The notes under the pieces were generated by a model. The model was not told the origin of the DNA. It did no database searches and was given only the letters and a program-made list of their open reading frames with translations. Shown in pieces: positions 56,986 through 64,000 of a stretch of 64,000 bases of DNA. Positions within the stretch are counted from its first letter, which is position 1. Each line of letters begins with the position of its first letter. The translations under genes and the position numbers were made by a program. Origin of the DNA: Sinosporangium album (GTDB lineage Bacteria > Actinomycetota > Actinomycetes > Streptosporangiales > Streptosporangiaceae); assembly GCF_900100605.1 (NCBI RefSeq), contig NZ_FNCN01000004.1:248001-312000 (forward strand). Direction: 5' to 3'.

Positions 56986-57984
56986 GTGGAGCTCGCACTC
57001 GTCATCGGCGTCATTGTCATCGCGTTGATCTTCGACTACACCAACGGTTTCCATGACGCCGCGAACGCGATCGCCACCTCGGTCTCAACCCGCGCTTTGA
57101 CTCCCCGGGCGGCGCTGTTCATGGCCGCGGCCATGAACTTCATCGGCGCCCATCTGGGCACGCAGGTCGCGCAGACCGTCGGTAAGGGCATCATCGATCC
57201 TCCGGACGGAAGCCATGGCCTCATCATCGTGGGGGCGGGCCTGGTCGGCGCGATCACCTGGAACATGATCACCTGGTATTTCGGCCTTCCCTCTTCCAGC
57301 AGTCACGCGCTCATCGGCGGTCTGATGGGTTCCGCCCTGGCGGCGGCAGCCACCGTTCACTGGGACGGCGTGGTCACGAAGGTCGTCGTGCCGATGATCC
57401 TGTCTCCGCTGGTCGGGTTCTCCTTGGCCGGCGGGGTGATGATCGCAATCTACTGGATCTTCAGGAAAGCGCAACCGGGCCCGGCGAACCGTGGTTTCCG
57501 TTACGCGCAGACCGTGTCGGCTGCGGCGATGGCCCTCGGGCACGGCCTGCAGGACGCGCAGAAGACCATGGGCGTGATCTTCCTGGCCCTGGTCGTGGGC
57601 GGGTTCGCCGGCCCCGATGATCCGATTCCCCAGTGGGTGATCCTGGCGGCTGCGGCGGCCATTTCGCTCGGCACCTACGCGGGTGGCTGGCGGATCATGA
57701 GGACCCTCGGCCGGCGCATCATCGCACTCGATCCTCCGCAGGGTTTCGCGGCTGAGTCGGCGGCGGCGACCGTGCTGTACGGCGCGGCCATCGGTTTCGG
57801 CGCCCCCATCTCCACGACGCACACCATAACCAGCGCCATCATGGGCGTGGGCGCGACCAAGCGCCTGTCGGCCGTGCGCTGGGGCGTGGCGGGCAACATC
57901 GTGCTCGCGTGGATTCTCACGATCCCCGCGTCCGCGCTTGTCGCCGCGTTGACCTACTACCTTTTCCACTGGATTCTGGAATAG
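56986..57984 (+). CDS. PiT-family inorganic phosphate transporter
   Basis: A 332-residue low-affinity phosphate permease with about ten helices. Both PD001131-type signatures are present: D-Y-T-N-G-F-H-D-A-A-N-A-I-A-T near the N-terminus and G-L-P-S-S-S-S-H-A-L-I-G-G, with the second-half copies G-H-G-L-Q-D-A-Q-K-T-M-G and P-I-S-T-T-H-T-I. The GTG start abuts the stop of the PhoU-like gene, so the two are coupled and functionally paired (co-transport of phosphate with a cation, gated by the DUF47 protein). Confidence 0.96.
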   Translation: MELALVIGVIVIALIFDYTNGFHDAANAIATSVSTRALTPRAALFMAAAMNFIGAHLGTQVAQTVGKGIIDPPDGSHGLIIVGAGLVGAITWNMITWYFGLPSSSSHALIGGLMGSALAAAATVHWDGVVTKVVVPMILSPLVGFSLAGGVMIAIYWIFRKAQPGPANRGFRYAQTVSAAAMALGHGLQDAQKTMGVIFLALVVGGFAGPDDPIPQWVILAAAAAISLGTYAGGWRIMRTLGRRIIALDPPQGFAAESAAATVLYGAAIGFGAPISTTHTITSAIMGVGATKRLSAVRWGVAGNIVLAWILTIPASALVAALTYYLFHWILE

Positions 57985-57994
57985 TTTTCCAACC

Positions 57995-58045
57995 CCGATG
58001 CGGAAGCCGGTCGGGTGGGGCTCGGACACAGCTCTTCCGCATCGG
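57995..58045 (+). terminator. Long hairpin after the PiT gene
   Basis: CCGATGCGGAAG and its exact reverse complement CTTCCGCATCGG flank a 27-nt loop, 10 bp after the stop. Confidence 0.65.
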
Positions 58046-58070
58046 AGGTCAGTCCTCAAAAGCTTGAGCC

Positions 58071-58116
58071 GTGTACGGCGAAGCCGGTTTGCCCGGCTCC
58101 GCCGTACACGCTTTTT
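58071..58116. terminator. Bidirectional terminator between PiT and mshD
   Basis: GTGTACGGCG pairs with CGCCGTACAC, with an inner AGCCGG/CCGGCT stem, followed by CTTTTT on the + strand. It reaches the mshD stop. Confidence 0.85.
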
Positions 58117-59033
58117 CAGGCCTTGTCGAAGGTCGTGCCGTACATCACGTCGGTGTTCCACCGCGCGAATCCGAGGGATTCGTAGAGCCGGATGGCCGGC
58201 ACGTTCTCCTCGTCGACATAGAGCATGACCTGGCTGAGCCCGAGGGCACGCAAATGGTTCAACCCGGTGAGGGTGAGGGCGCGTCCGAGGCCGCTGCCCT
58301 GCTCGCTCGGGTCGACGCCGACGACGTAGACCTCGCCGATGGGGTCGTCGGCGTGTTCGCCGTCGCGGTGGACCTTGGTCCAGTGGAATCCGGCGAGGCG
58401 GCCGCCGCGTTCGGCGACGAAGAAGCCGGCCGGGTCGAACCACGGTTCCTGTTCGCGTCGTTCCAGGTCGGGGCGGCGCCAGGAGCCCTGTTCGGGGTGG
58501 TGGGCGAAGGCGAGGGCGTTGAGAGCGATCCACGCGTCCTCGTCCTGGCCCGGGACGAACGTGCGCAGCCGTACGCCGTCGGGCACGGTGGCGGTGGGGA
58601 TCGCGGCGGACAGGGAGCGCCGCATCTGCCAGAGGGACCGCGCCCGGGTGAGTCCGAGGGAGGCGGCGAGCCGGACGGCGCCGGGGTGGTCGCCGTGGGC
58701 CCACAGGCGCAGCCGTCCGCCGGTGAGGTCGAGCGCGGCCGACAGGAGGGCGCGGCCGTGGCCGCGGCGGCGGTGGCCGGGGGCGATGACGAGCTCGCCG
58801 CTGGGACCTTCGTCGGGGTCGGCGAGGTCGATGTGGGCGTAGCCGACGAGGGTGGTGTCGTCGTAGAGCAGTACGGCCCGGGCCTCGCCGCCGCCGCCGT
58901 ACCTGAGGTGCAGCATGGCGTGCTCGTTGAGCGGTCGCACGCCGTCGCTCTCCGCGGCGGCCTCGACCAGGGCGAGCACCGCGCCGACCTCGTCGTCTTT
59001 AAGTTGCCCTCGTGTTTCTACGCGCGCGTTCAT
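58116..59033 (-). CDS. mshD: Mycothiol synthase
   Basis: A 305-residue protein with two GNAT acetyltransferase domains. It transfers acetyl to Cys-GlcN-Ins as the last step of mycothiol synthesis, the thiol of actinobacteria. The first domain has G-E-L-V-I-A-P-G-H-R-R-R-G-H-G-R; the second has V-Y-V-V-G-V-D-P-S-E-Q-G-S-G-L-G-R-A-L-T as the acetyl-CoA loop, then Y-V-D-E-E-N-V-P-A-I-R-L-Y. Its presence confirms an actinobacterial host. It is divergent from the 5'-nucleotidase gene. Confidence 0.96.
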   Translation of the reverse strand: MNARVETRGQLKDDEVGAVLALVEAAAESDGVRPLNEHAMLHLRYGGGGEARAVLLYDDTTLVGYAHIDLADPDEGPSGELVIAPGHRRRGHGRALLSAALDLTGGRLRLWAHGDHPGAVRLAASLGLTRARSLWQMRRSLSAAIPTATVPDGVRLRTFVPGQDEDAWIALNALAFAHHPEQGSWRRPDLERREQEPWFDPAGFFVAERGGRLAGFHWTKVHRDGEHADDPIGEVYVVGVDPSEQGSGLGRALTLTGLNHLRALGLSQVMLYVDEENVPAIRLYESLGFARWNTDVMYGTTFDKA

Positions 59034-59191
59034 AGTTCTTGACCTTATGCGCGCCCGCGAGGTGAGCTCGTGCGCGCCCGCGAGGTGAGCTCATCCTGGC
59101 CCGACCGCGCGCTGACCTCCCAGGACCACGTCAAAGAATCGTTACCTCGCTGTCGTCCGCCGTCCGGATCGCCGATCTACCCTCTGGGGTC

Positions 59192-60958
59192 ATGACGTCA
59201 CGTTCCCTCATCCGGATAATCCTGTCCGGAGCGGTGGTCGCGAGCGGTTTCGCCGTCGCCACCGCACCCGCTGACGCTGGCCGAACGGCCTCCCGGACGG
59301 TGCCCGTCCGCCTGCTTTCCCTCAACGACTTCCACGGACACCTGGAGCCCCCGACCGGTTCGGCGGGGCGCATGGTCGACGAGCACGGCGCGACCGTGGA
59401 CGCCGGCGGTGCGGCGTATGTCGCCGCACACCTCGACCGGTTGACGAACGCCGACACCCTGAAGGTCGCCCAGGGCGACCTCATCGGGGCGACCCCGCTG
59501 ATCTCCGCCGCCTACCACGACGAGCCGTCCGTCGAGTTCCTCGGCAAGGTCGGGGTGACGGTGTCGGCGGTGGGCAACCACGAGTTCGACGAGGGATACG
59601 ACGAGCTCAAACGGATCATGTACGGCGGGTGCCACCCTGTCGACGGCTGCTCCCCGGCTGGCCGGTGGCAGGGCGCCGAATACGACTACATCGGGGCGAA
59701 CGTCCTCTTCAAGCAGCCGAGCGCCGCAGCGGAGCGGGCGGCGCTCACCCAGCTCCAGAAGGCCCCGGCGTTCAAACCGGACCTTGTACGGCGGGTGCTG
59801 CGCGACTACGGCATCCCCGCTCTGCCGCCGGTCGCCGTGCGGTGGAAGAACGGCGTGCCGATCGGGTTCATCGGCCTGGTCACCAAGTCGACCCCCTCCA
59901 TTGTGACGTCGGAGGGGATCAAGGACCTGAGGTTCATCGACGAGGTCAAGGCCGCGAACGTGGCCTCCAGGCTGCTCAAGCTGGTCGGAGTGAAGGCGCA
60001 GGTCGTGCTGGTGCACGAGGGCGACCAGGTGACGCCGTCCCAGTCGCCCGACGCGTGCAGCGCGGTGCCGGGGGAGGGCAACCGGATAGCCACCCAGGTG
60101 GACCCCGAGATCGACATGGTGTTGAGCGGCCACTCCCACCAGGCGTATCTGTGCAACCTGCCCGACCCGGCCGGGCGCGACCGCCTGTACAGCCAGGGCG
60201 GTTCGTTCGGCCGCGTGATCACTCAGGTCGACTTCCGGGTGGATGCCCGCAGCCGGGACATCGTCCGTACGAGTGTCGTGGCCGACAATCACGTGGTGAC
60301 CCGGAGTGTGACACCCGACCCGGAGATCGCGGATTTCGTCCAGACGTGGAAGGAAAGGGTGGCGCCGGTCGCGAACCGGCAGGTCGGCAGCGTCAGCGCC
60401 GACATCACACGCGTACCGGTTCCCTCGGGGGAGACGCAGCTCGGCAATCTGATCGCGGATGCTCAGTTCGAAGCGGTGAAGACCGGAGGGAATGCCGAGA
60501 TCGCGCTGATGAATCCGGGTGGTGTCCGGGCCGATCTGACGTATGCGCCCGACGGGGTCGTGACCTATGGCGAGACGTTCACCGTGCAGCCGTTCAACAA
60601 CCTCACGCAGGTCGTGACGCTGACCGGGGCGCAGTTGGACGCTCTGCTTGAGCAGCAGTTCCAGGTCAACCGGGTGCTGGCGCCGTCGGCGTCGCTGACG
60701 TACACGGTGAGCGCGTCGGCGCCCGTGGGGTCCCGCGTGTCGAACATCGCGATCAACGGGCAGCCGGTGGCGGAGACGCGGCAGGTCCGCGTCGCGGCCA
60801 ACAACTTCCTGATCGGTGGCGGCGACGGGTTCTCGGTCTTCACGCAGGGCACCGACCTGTGGAGCGGACCGCTCGACATCGACGCGCTGGTGGACTATCT
60901 CGGGGCGCGCTCACCGGTCGCTCCGCCGGCGACCGACCGGATCACCCTCGTGCCCTGA
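59192..60958 (+). CDS. Secreted 5'-nucleotidase / UDP-sugar hydrolase family phosphoesterase
   Basis: A 588-residue exported enzyme. The signal peptide ends near residue 29 (A-D-A-G). The metallophosphatase domain shows L-S-L-N-D-F-H-G-H-L-E-P, A-Q-G-D-L-I-G, V-G-N-H-E-F-D-E-G and L-S-G-H-S-H-Q, which bind the two metals. The C-terminal 5'-nucleotidase domain shows N-P-G-G-V-R, Q-P-F-N-N-L and F-L-I-G-G-G-D-G-F for nucleotide stacking. It releases phosphate from extracellular nucleotides, consistent with the nearby phosphate transporter, though not co-transcribed with it. Confidence 0.95.
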   Translation: MTSRSLIRIILSGAVVASGFAVATAPADAGRTASRTVPVRLLSLNDFHGHLEPPTGSAGRMVDEHGATVDAGGAAYVAAHLDRLTNADTLKVAQGDLIGATPLISAAYHDEPSVEFLGKVGVTVSAVGNHEFDEGYDELKRIMYGGCHPVDGCSPAGRWQGAEYDYIGANVLFKQPSAAAERAALTQLQKAPAFKPDLVRRVLRDYGIPALPPVAVRWKNGVPIGFIGLVTKSTPSIVTSEGIKDLRFIDEVKAANVASRLLKLVGVKAQVVLVHEGDQVTPSQSPDACSAVPGEGNRIATQVDPEIDMVLSGHSHQAYLCNLPDPAGRDRLYSQGGSFGRVITQVDFRVDARSRDIVRTSVVADNHVVTRSVTPDPEIADFVQTWKERVAPVANRQVGSVSADITRVPVPSGETQLGNLIADAQFEAVKTGGNAEIALMNPGGVRADLTYAPDGVVTYGETFTVQPFNNLTQVVTLTGAQLDALLEQQFQVNRVLAPSASLTYTVSASAPVGSRVSNIAINGQPVAETRQVRVAANNFLIGGGDGFSVFTQGTDLWSGPLDIDALVDYLGARSPVAPPATDRITLVP

Positions 60959-61047
60959 ACGCCGCGAACGCCCTGAACGCCGCGAACACCGACATGGGCC
61001 CGCGTTCTCCAAGGATGCGGGCCTACAGGTGTGCGGGCCTACAGGTG
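60953..61047. repeat. Two short tandem duplications and a terminator between convergent genes
   Basis: CCCTGAACGCCGCGAACG is duplicated (60953-60988, one change), and TGCGGGCCTACAGGTG is duplicated exactly (61016-61031, 61032-61047). Between them GGCCCGC (60997-61003) pairs with GCGGGCC (61017-61023), forming a terminator hairpin. The duplications overlap the ends of the 5'-nucleotidase and glnR genes. Confidence 0.75.
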
Positions 61048-61758
61048 TGAGGGCGCGGTGTGGCGGCCGTCGCTCTGCTCGCCGCCCCGGTCGGGCACGA
61101 AGCGGTAGCCCACGTTGCGCACCGTGCCGATCAGTGCCTCGTTCTCGGGGCCCAGTTTGGCGCGCAGGCGCCGTACGTGGACGTCGACCGTGCGGGTGCC
61201 GCCGAAGTAGTCGTAGCCCCACACCTCCTGGAGGAGCTGGGCGCGCGTGAACACCCTGCCGGGGTGCTGGGCGAGATATTTGAGCAGCTCGAACTCCTTG
61301 AACGTGAGGTCGAGCACCCGTCCGCGCAGCCGCGCGGTGTAGGTCGCCTCGTCGATCGACAGGTCGCCGCTGCGGATCTCGCCCGGCACCTCCTCGGTCT
61401 GACCGGCCGAAAGGCGCCCGAGCGCCATGCGCAGCCGCGCCTCGACCTCGGCGGGGCCGGCGCTGTCGAGCAGCACGTCGTCGACGCCCCACTCGGCCGT
61501 CATGGCCGCGAGCCCGCCCTCGGTCACGATGACCATGAGCGGGCAGTCGATGCCGGTGGTGCGCATGAGCCGGCACAGGCCCCTGGCCTGGGCCAGCTCC
61601 TTGCGGGCGTCGACGAGCACGGCGTCGGCGGGAGGCGCGTCGATCAGTGCGGCCGCCTCGGCGGGGGCGACCCTGACCGAGTGCAGAAGGAGTCCGAGCG
61701 CCGGGAGCACCTCGTAGGAGGGCTCCAGGGCGTTGGTGAGGAGAAGCAGGTTGCTCAT
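61039..61758 (-). CDS. glnR: OmpR-type nitrogen regulator GlnR
   Basis: A 239-residue orphan response regulator that controls nitrogen-assimilation genes in actinomycetes. The atypical receiver reads [24 protein letters not shown] and keeps the central Asp (D50 in V-L-V-D-A-R) but lacks the usual acidic pocket. The winged-helix domain reads [36 protein letters not shown]. The close match to Streptomyces GlnR, as I remember it, and the nearness of mshD support the name. No sensor kinase gene adjoins, as expected. Confidence 0.92.
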   Translation of the reverse strand: MSNLLLLTNALEPSYEVLPALGLLLHSVRVAPAEAAALIDAPPADAVLVDARKELAQARGLCRLMRTTGIDCPLMVIVTEGGLAAMTAEWGVDDVLLDSAGPAEVEARLRMALGRLSAGQTEEVPGEIRSGDLSIDEATYTARLRGRVLDLTFKEFELLKYLAQHPGRVFTRAQLLQEVWGYDYFGGTRTVDVHVRRLRAKLGPENEALIGTVRNVGYRFVPDRGGEQSDGRHTAPSHL

Positions 61759-62045
61759 ACGGTCACCTCACTGGCCGCTGTGGCCTGCGACGCCGCGGCC
61801 GGGTGGGTACGCTCACTCACATCGGCCTCCTTCCGGATGGCGCAGCCGCATGAAACACATATGGCCGTAGAAACACGTAAAGGACCCGGGGGCTTCGTTG
61901 CCCAGGTCCCGTATAGCCGAGGATAACCCACGAAAATTACGGGACCGGTGCGTGACCACGGGATTAACGCCCATCTCCTGTTGCTTCCATGTAAGCAGGT
62001 CCGCACAGGGGAGCAGGGTGCGAAGTGAGGATTGGTGAACGGCTT

Positions 62046-62297
62046 ATGCCCACGGTGACCATTCGCTACTGGGCCGCGGCCAAGAGCGCGGCGGGCGTCG
62101 CGGAGGAGACGCGCAAGGCGGCCACGCTGGACGAGCTGTTGAGCGCGATCAGCGCGGGCCGCGACGAGCTCGCCCGCGTGGTGAAACTGTCGTCTTTCGT
62201 GATTGACGGGGCGCCGGTGGGCGTGCGTGACCGGGGGGCCGTGAGGCTGAGCGAGGGAGCCGTGGTGGAGGTGCTTCCGCCGTACGCCGGGGGCTGA
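62046..62297 (+). CDS. MoaD/ThiS-family sulfur-carrier protein
   Basis: An 83-residue ubiquitin-fold protein beginning M-P-T-V-T-I-R-Y-W-A-A-A-K and ending V-L-P-P-Y-A-G-G. The terminal Gly-Gly is the site of thiocarboxylate formation for molybdopterin (MoaD) or related sulfur transfer. The start is ATG 62046; an in-frame GTG at 62025 is possible. It follows glnR divergently, as in streptomycetes. Confidence 0.88.
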   Translation: MPTVTIRYWAAAKSAAGVAEETRKAATLDELLSAISAGRDELARVVKLSSFVIDGAPVGVRDRGAVRLSEGAVVEVLPPYAGG

Positions 62298-62322
62298 GAC
62301 GCGGCGGGCTCACGGAGCGCGC

Positions 62323-62378
62323 GGTTCAGGGCGCGCGGAGTCAGGGGCGCGCGTGGTTCAGGGCGCGCGGTTCAGGGG
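62323..62378. repeat. Imperfect repeats of a 14-16-bp GC unit
   Basis: Four related units of the form GGTTCAGGGCGCGC, with one GAGTCAGGGG variant, between the MoaD/ThiS and DUF2993 genes. Confidence 0.65.
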
Positions 62379-62468
62379 ACGGCGCCGGGGAATCCCTACG
62401 TCGCGCGTTCGCGCGTTGTGGATGCGCCAAGGCTAAGGTAACGCGCAGGCATTCCCCGAAGGAGCCCG

Positions 62469-63152
62469 ATGCGCAAGCTGATCGTTTCCCTGATCCTGCT
62501 GGCTGTCGTGCTCGCCGTCGTCGACCGCGTGGCCGTGTCCGGCGCGCAGAGCGAGATCGCGCGCCAGGTCGCCGCCGCCTACGACCTCGGCAGCGAGCCC
62601 GAGGTGACGATCCAGGGCATCCCATTCCTCACCCAGGCGGTCTCCGGCCGTTACGAGGAGATCACCCTGAAGACCGGGCCGATGACGCAGCGAGGCGTGC
62701 GCCTGTCCGGTGTCGAGGCCACGCTGTACGGCGTGAAGGCCCCGCTGCTGGCCCTCATCCAGAACATCGGCGGCAACGAGATCCGCGCCGAGCGCGTGGT
62801 CGGCAGCGTCATCGTCCCCCACGAGACGCTGAAGTCACGCGCGCCGGAGGGCATCGAGCTCAAGAGCGAGGGCGACCGGCTGAGCGCCACGGGCGACGTC
62901 ACGGTCGCCGGCGTCAGGGTGCCGGTGAAGGCGTTCATGAAGTTCGACGTCGTCAAGGGCGGCGTACGGCTGACGCCGGAGAACGTGACCCTCGCGGGTG
63001 GTGTGCCCGTGCCCGAGAACTTGACCAGGTCCCTCACGTATACGGTCCCGGTCCGCAATCTGCCGCTGGGGCTGAAGCTGACCGATGTCCGGGCGGCGGA
63101 CGGCGGCCTGCGCGTCAGCGGTGAGGCCGAAGACGTCCCGCTCCGCGGTTAG
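62469..63152 (+). CDS. LmeA-like (DUF2993) phospholipid-binding protein
   Basis: A 227-residue exported protein: an N-terminal signal/anchor (L-I-V-S-L-I-L-L-A-V-V-L-A-V-V) then a beta-rich domain with the DUF2993 pattern I-Q-G-I-P-F-L-T-Q-A-V-S-G-R-Y-E, L-S-G-V-E-A-T-L-Y-G and V-P-V-R-N-L-P-L-G-L-K-L. The mycobacterial member LmeA binds phospholipid and affects mannan elongation in lipomannan. No lipobox cysteine, so it is probably membrane-tethered or secreted. Confidence 0.88.
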   Translation: MRKLIVSLILLAVVLAVVDRVAVSGAQSEIARQVAAAYDLGSEPEVTIQGIPFLTQAVSGRYEEITLKTGPMTQRGVRLSGVEATLYGVKAPLLALIQNIGGNEIRAERVVGSVIVPHETLKSRAPEGIELKSEGDRLSATGDVTVAGVRVPVKAFMKFDVVKGGVRLTPENVTLAGGVPVPENLTRSLTYTVPVRNLPLGLKLTDVRAADGGLRVSGEAEDVPLRG

Positions 63153-63180
63153 ACGGCCGGCGACCCGTGTGGCAGAGCAT

Positions 63181-63750
63181 GTGAAAGATTCCCCTGGGGA
63201 AGCTGAACCTCTCCGCGAAGCTCTACGTCGTGAGGGTGTGAGCCCAGCCGGAACCGCCGACGAGCAACTGATCAAGGCGCTCTTCGACGATCACGCGGGG
63301 CCTCTCTACGGCTACGTGTTGCGACTGACGGGCGACACCGGACGAGCGGAGGACGTGGTGCAGGAGACGCTGCTGCGGGCCTGGCGTCATCCAGACGCGC
63401 TGGCCGGCAAGCCGATCCGCGCCTGGCTGTTCACCGTCGCGCGGAACCTCGTCTTCGATCAGCACCGCGCGCGCCGATCGCGCCCGCAGGAGACCGGTGA
63501 CGAGGCTCTCGCCGTCATGCCCGCCGACGACGAACTGGAGCGGGCCGTCGAGTCCTGGGCCGTCGCCGAGGCCATCGCGGCCCTGCGTCCCGAGCACCGC
63601 GAGGTGCTCGTGCACGTCTACTATCAGGGAAGATCGGTCAGGGAGACCTCCGACGCCCTCGGCATCCCGGCGGGCACGGTGAAATCACGCACCTACTATG
63701 CGCTTCGCGCGCTCAAGCTCGCGCTTGAAGAGCGGGGGCTCGCGCCATGA
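63181..63750 (+). CDS. ECF sigma factor, SigL/SigK-like
   Basis: An approximately 189-residue sigma factor. Region 2: F-D-D-H-A-G-P-L-Y-G-Y-V-L-R-L-T-G-D and A-E-D-V-V-Q-E-T-L-L-R-A-W-R; region 4: L-R-P-E-H-R-E-V-L-V-H-V-Y-Y-Q-G-R-S and G-I-P-A-G-T-V-K-S-R-T-Y-Y-A-L-R-A-L. The start is uncertain: GTG 63181 is chosen, with GTG 63238 possible. Its stop overlaps the start of a ZAS anti-sigma gene (ATGA), the usual arrangement of SigL-type pairs that respond to redox or envelope signals. Confidence 0.93.
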   Translation: MKDSPGEAEPLREALRREGVSPAGTADEQLIKALFDDHAGPLYGYVLRLTGDTGRAEDVVQETLLRAWRHPDALAGKPIRAWLFTVARNLVFDQHRARRSRPQETGDEALAVMPADDELERAVESWAVAEAIAALRPEHREVLVHVYYQGRSVRETSDALGIPAGTVKSRTYYALRALKLALEERGLAP

Positions 63751-64000
63751 TGACCTGCGAGGAGGTACGGCTGTCGCTCGGCGCGCACGCCTTCGGCGCG
63801 CTTGAACCCGACGAGGCCGTGCTGGTCGAGGCGCATTTGGCCGAGTGCGTGGCGTGTGCGGCTGAGTTCGATGAGTTGTCGGCGGTGTCGGGGCTGCTGG
63901 GCAGGGTCGGCCACGTGTCCGAGAGCGACGTCGCCCAGGTGGTGAGCCCGCCGGTCGTCGTGCTCGACCGGCTGCTCAAGGTGTCGGCGGCGCGTCGCCG
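63747..64000 (+). CDS. Zinc-binding anti-sigma factor (partial, runs off window)
   Basis: Only the first 84 codons are present. The product starts M-M-T-C-E-E-V-R-L-S-L-G-A-H-A-F-G-A-L and has the ZAS signature A-H-L-A-E-C-V-A-C (H-x3-C-x2-C), which binds zinc and grips the sigma factor. The start overlaps the sigma stop by 4 nt, ensuring balanced synthesis. A C-terminal membrane helix is expected beyond the window edge but not seen. Confidence 0.92.
   Translation, partial: MMTCEEVRLSLGAHAFGALEPDEAVLVEAHLAECVACAAEFDELSAVSGLLGRVGHVSESDVAQVVSPPVVVLDRLLKVSAARR

Noticed and set aside
55117-57054. 645-codon frame antisense to dcd and the PhoU-like gene
   Set aside because: Runs through tRNA-Gly and two real genes; no protein-like pattern.
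61841-61880. GlnR box from two GAAAC words upstream of glnR
   Set aside because: The spacing (18 bp between starts) does not match the 11/22-bp phasing expected for GlnR sites.

Overview
The window is high-GC actinobacterial DNA. It encodes mycothiol synthase (MshD), an OmpR-type GlnR, a SARP-type regulator, a very large LuxR-type ATPase regulator, the SAM methyltransferase family common in filamentous actinomycetes, three cytochromes P450, two ECF sigma factors and many GTG/TTG starts. A filamentous actinomycete, plausibly of the order Streptosporangiales, fits best; this placement is an inference from gene content. No insertion sequence, prophage or CRISPR array is visible. Most of the window is chromosomal housekeeping DNA interrupted by small accessory blocks.

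Region by region. 1-2.5 kb, visibly lower in GC, holds a small conserved hypothetical gene and a two-gene operon coding for a HipA/CtkA-like kinase and a HipA-N-like/HIRAN protein, preceded by two interlocked perfect palindromes. 2.8-5.8 kb holds a P450 and its fused ferredoxin-ferredoxin reductase. 6.1-8.2 kb has a fasciclin lipoprotein, a small conserved protein and another lipoprotein. 8.4-11.4 kb is the conserved block tRNA-Thr, tRNA-Met, rpmG, two MaoC-like dehydratases (hadA/hadB type) and murB. It is followed by a manganese (yybP-ykoY) riboswitch and a GDT1/TMEM165-family transporter. 12.3-15.2 kb is a LuxR-type ATPase regulator. 15.9-19.4 kb holds deoC, an aldehyde dehydrogenase and a shorter, apparently non-catalytic aldehyde-dehydrogenase-like protein, closed by a perfect palindrome that contains two opposed DnaA boxes.

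19.7-26.8 kb carries a LURP-one-like protein, a small membrane protein, uppP, an ECF sigma factor with a membrane partner, a secreted M28 peptidase, a HAD-type protein, a PspC-domain protein and lipB. A 26-bp minisatellite follows lipB. 27.3-30.6 kb has the decayed remnant of a dimethylglycine-oxidase/GcvT-type gene and then a copper operon (two CsoR-like boxes, copZ, copA). 30.6-34.8 kb holds a P450-ferredoxin pair, a SAM methyltransferase and a FAD monooxygenase divergent from a TetR regulator with an obvious operator. 35.6-37.4 kb is an AraC/NmrA divergent pair. 37.5-40.5 kb is a HelD-type RNA polymerase-associated ATPase divergent from its own TetR gene across a long inverted repeat. 40.7-44.5 kb has a GAP-family membrane protein, a third P450, a LysE-type exporter and a DUF2071 protein.

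44.7-47.8 kb is the least explained part: a SARP-type regulator diverges from a three-gene cassette of unknown function. Its first two products are paralogues of each other. The third carries a T-x3-G-x-C...H pattern like that of CheD/CNF-type glutamine deamidases. 48-53 kb has a multi-membrane-span M28 peptidase, a DedA protein and an overlapping two-component system. 53-54.8 kb has a hypothetical protein and a haloalkane dehalogenase. 55-64 kb returns to core genes: tRNA-Gly, dcd, PhoU-like and PiT phosphate transport, mshD, a secreted 5'-nucleotidase, glnR, a MoaD/ThiS protein, an LmeA-like DUF2993 protein, and an ECF sigma/anti-sigma pair that runs off the window end.

Two features recur along the window. 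Short tandem duplications of 10-26 bp lie in many intergenic gaps, and strong GC-rich hairpins, mostly without a U tract, separate convergent genes.
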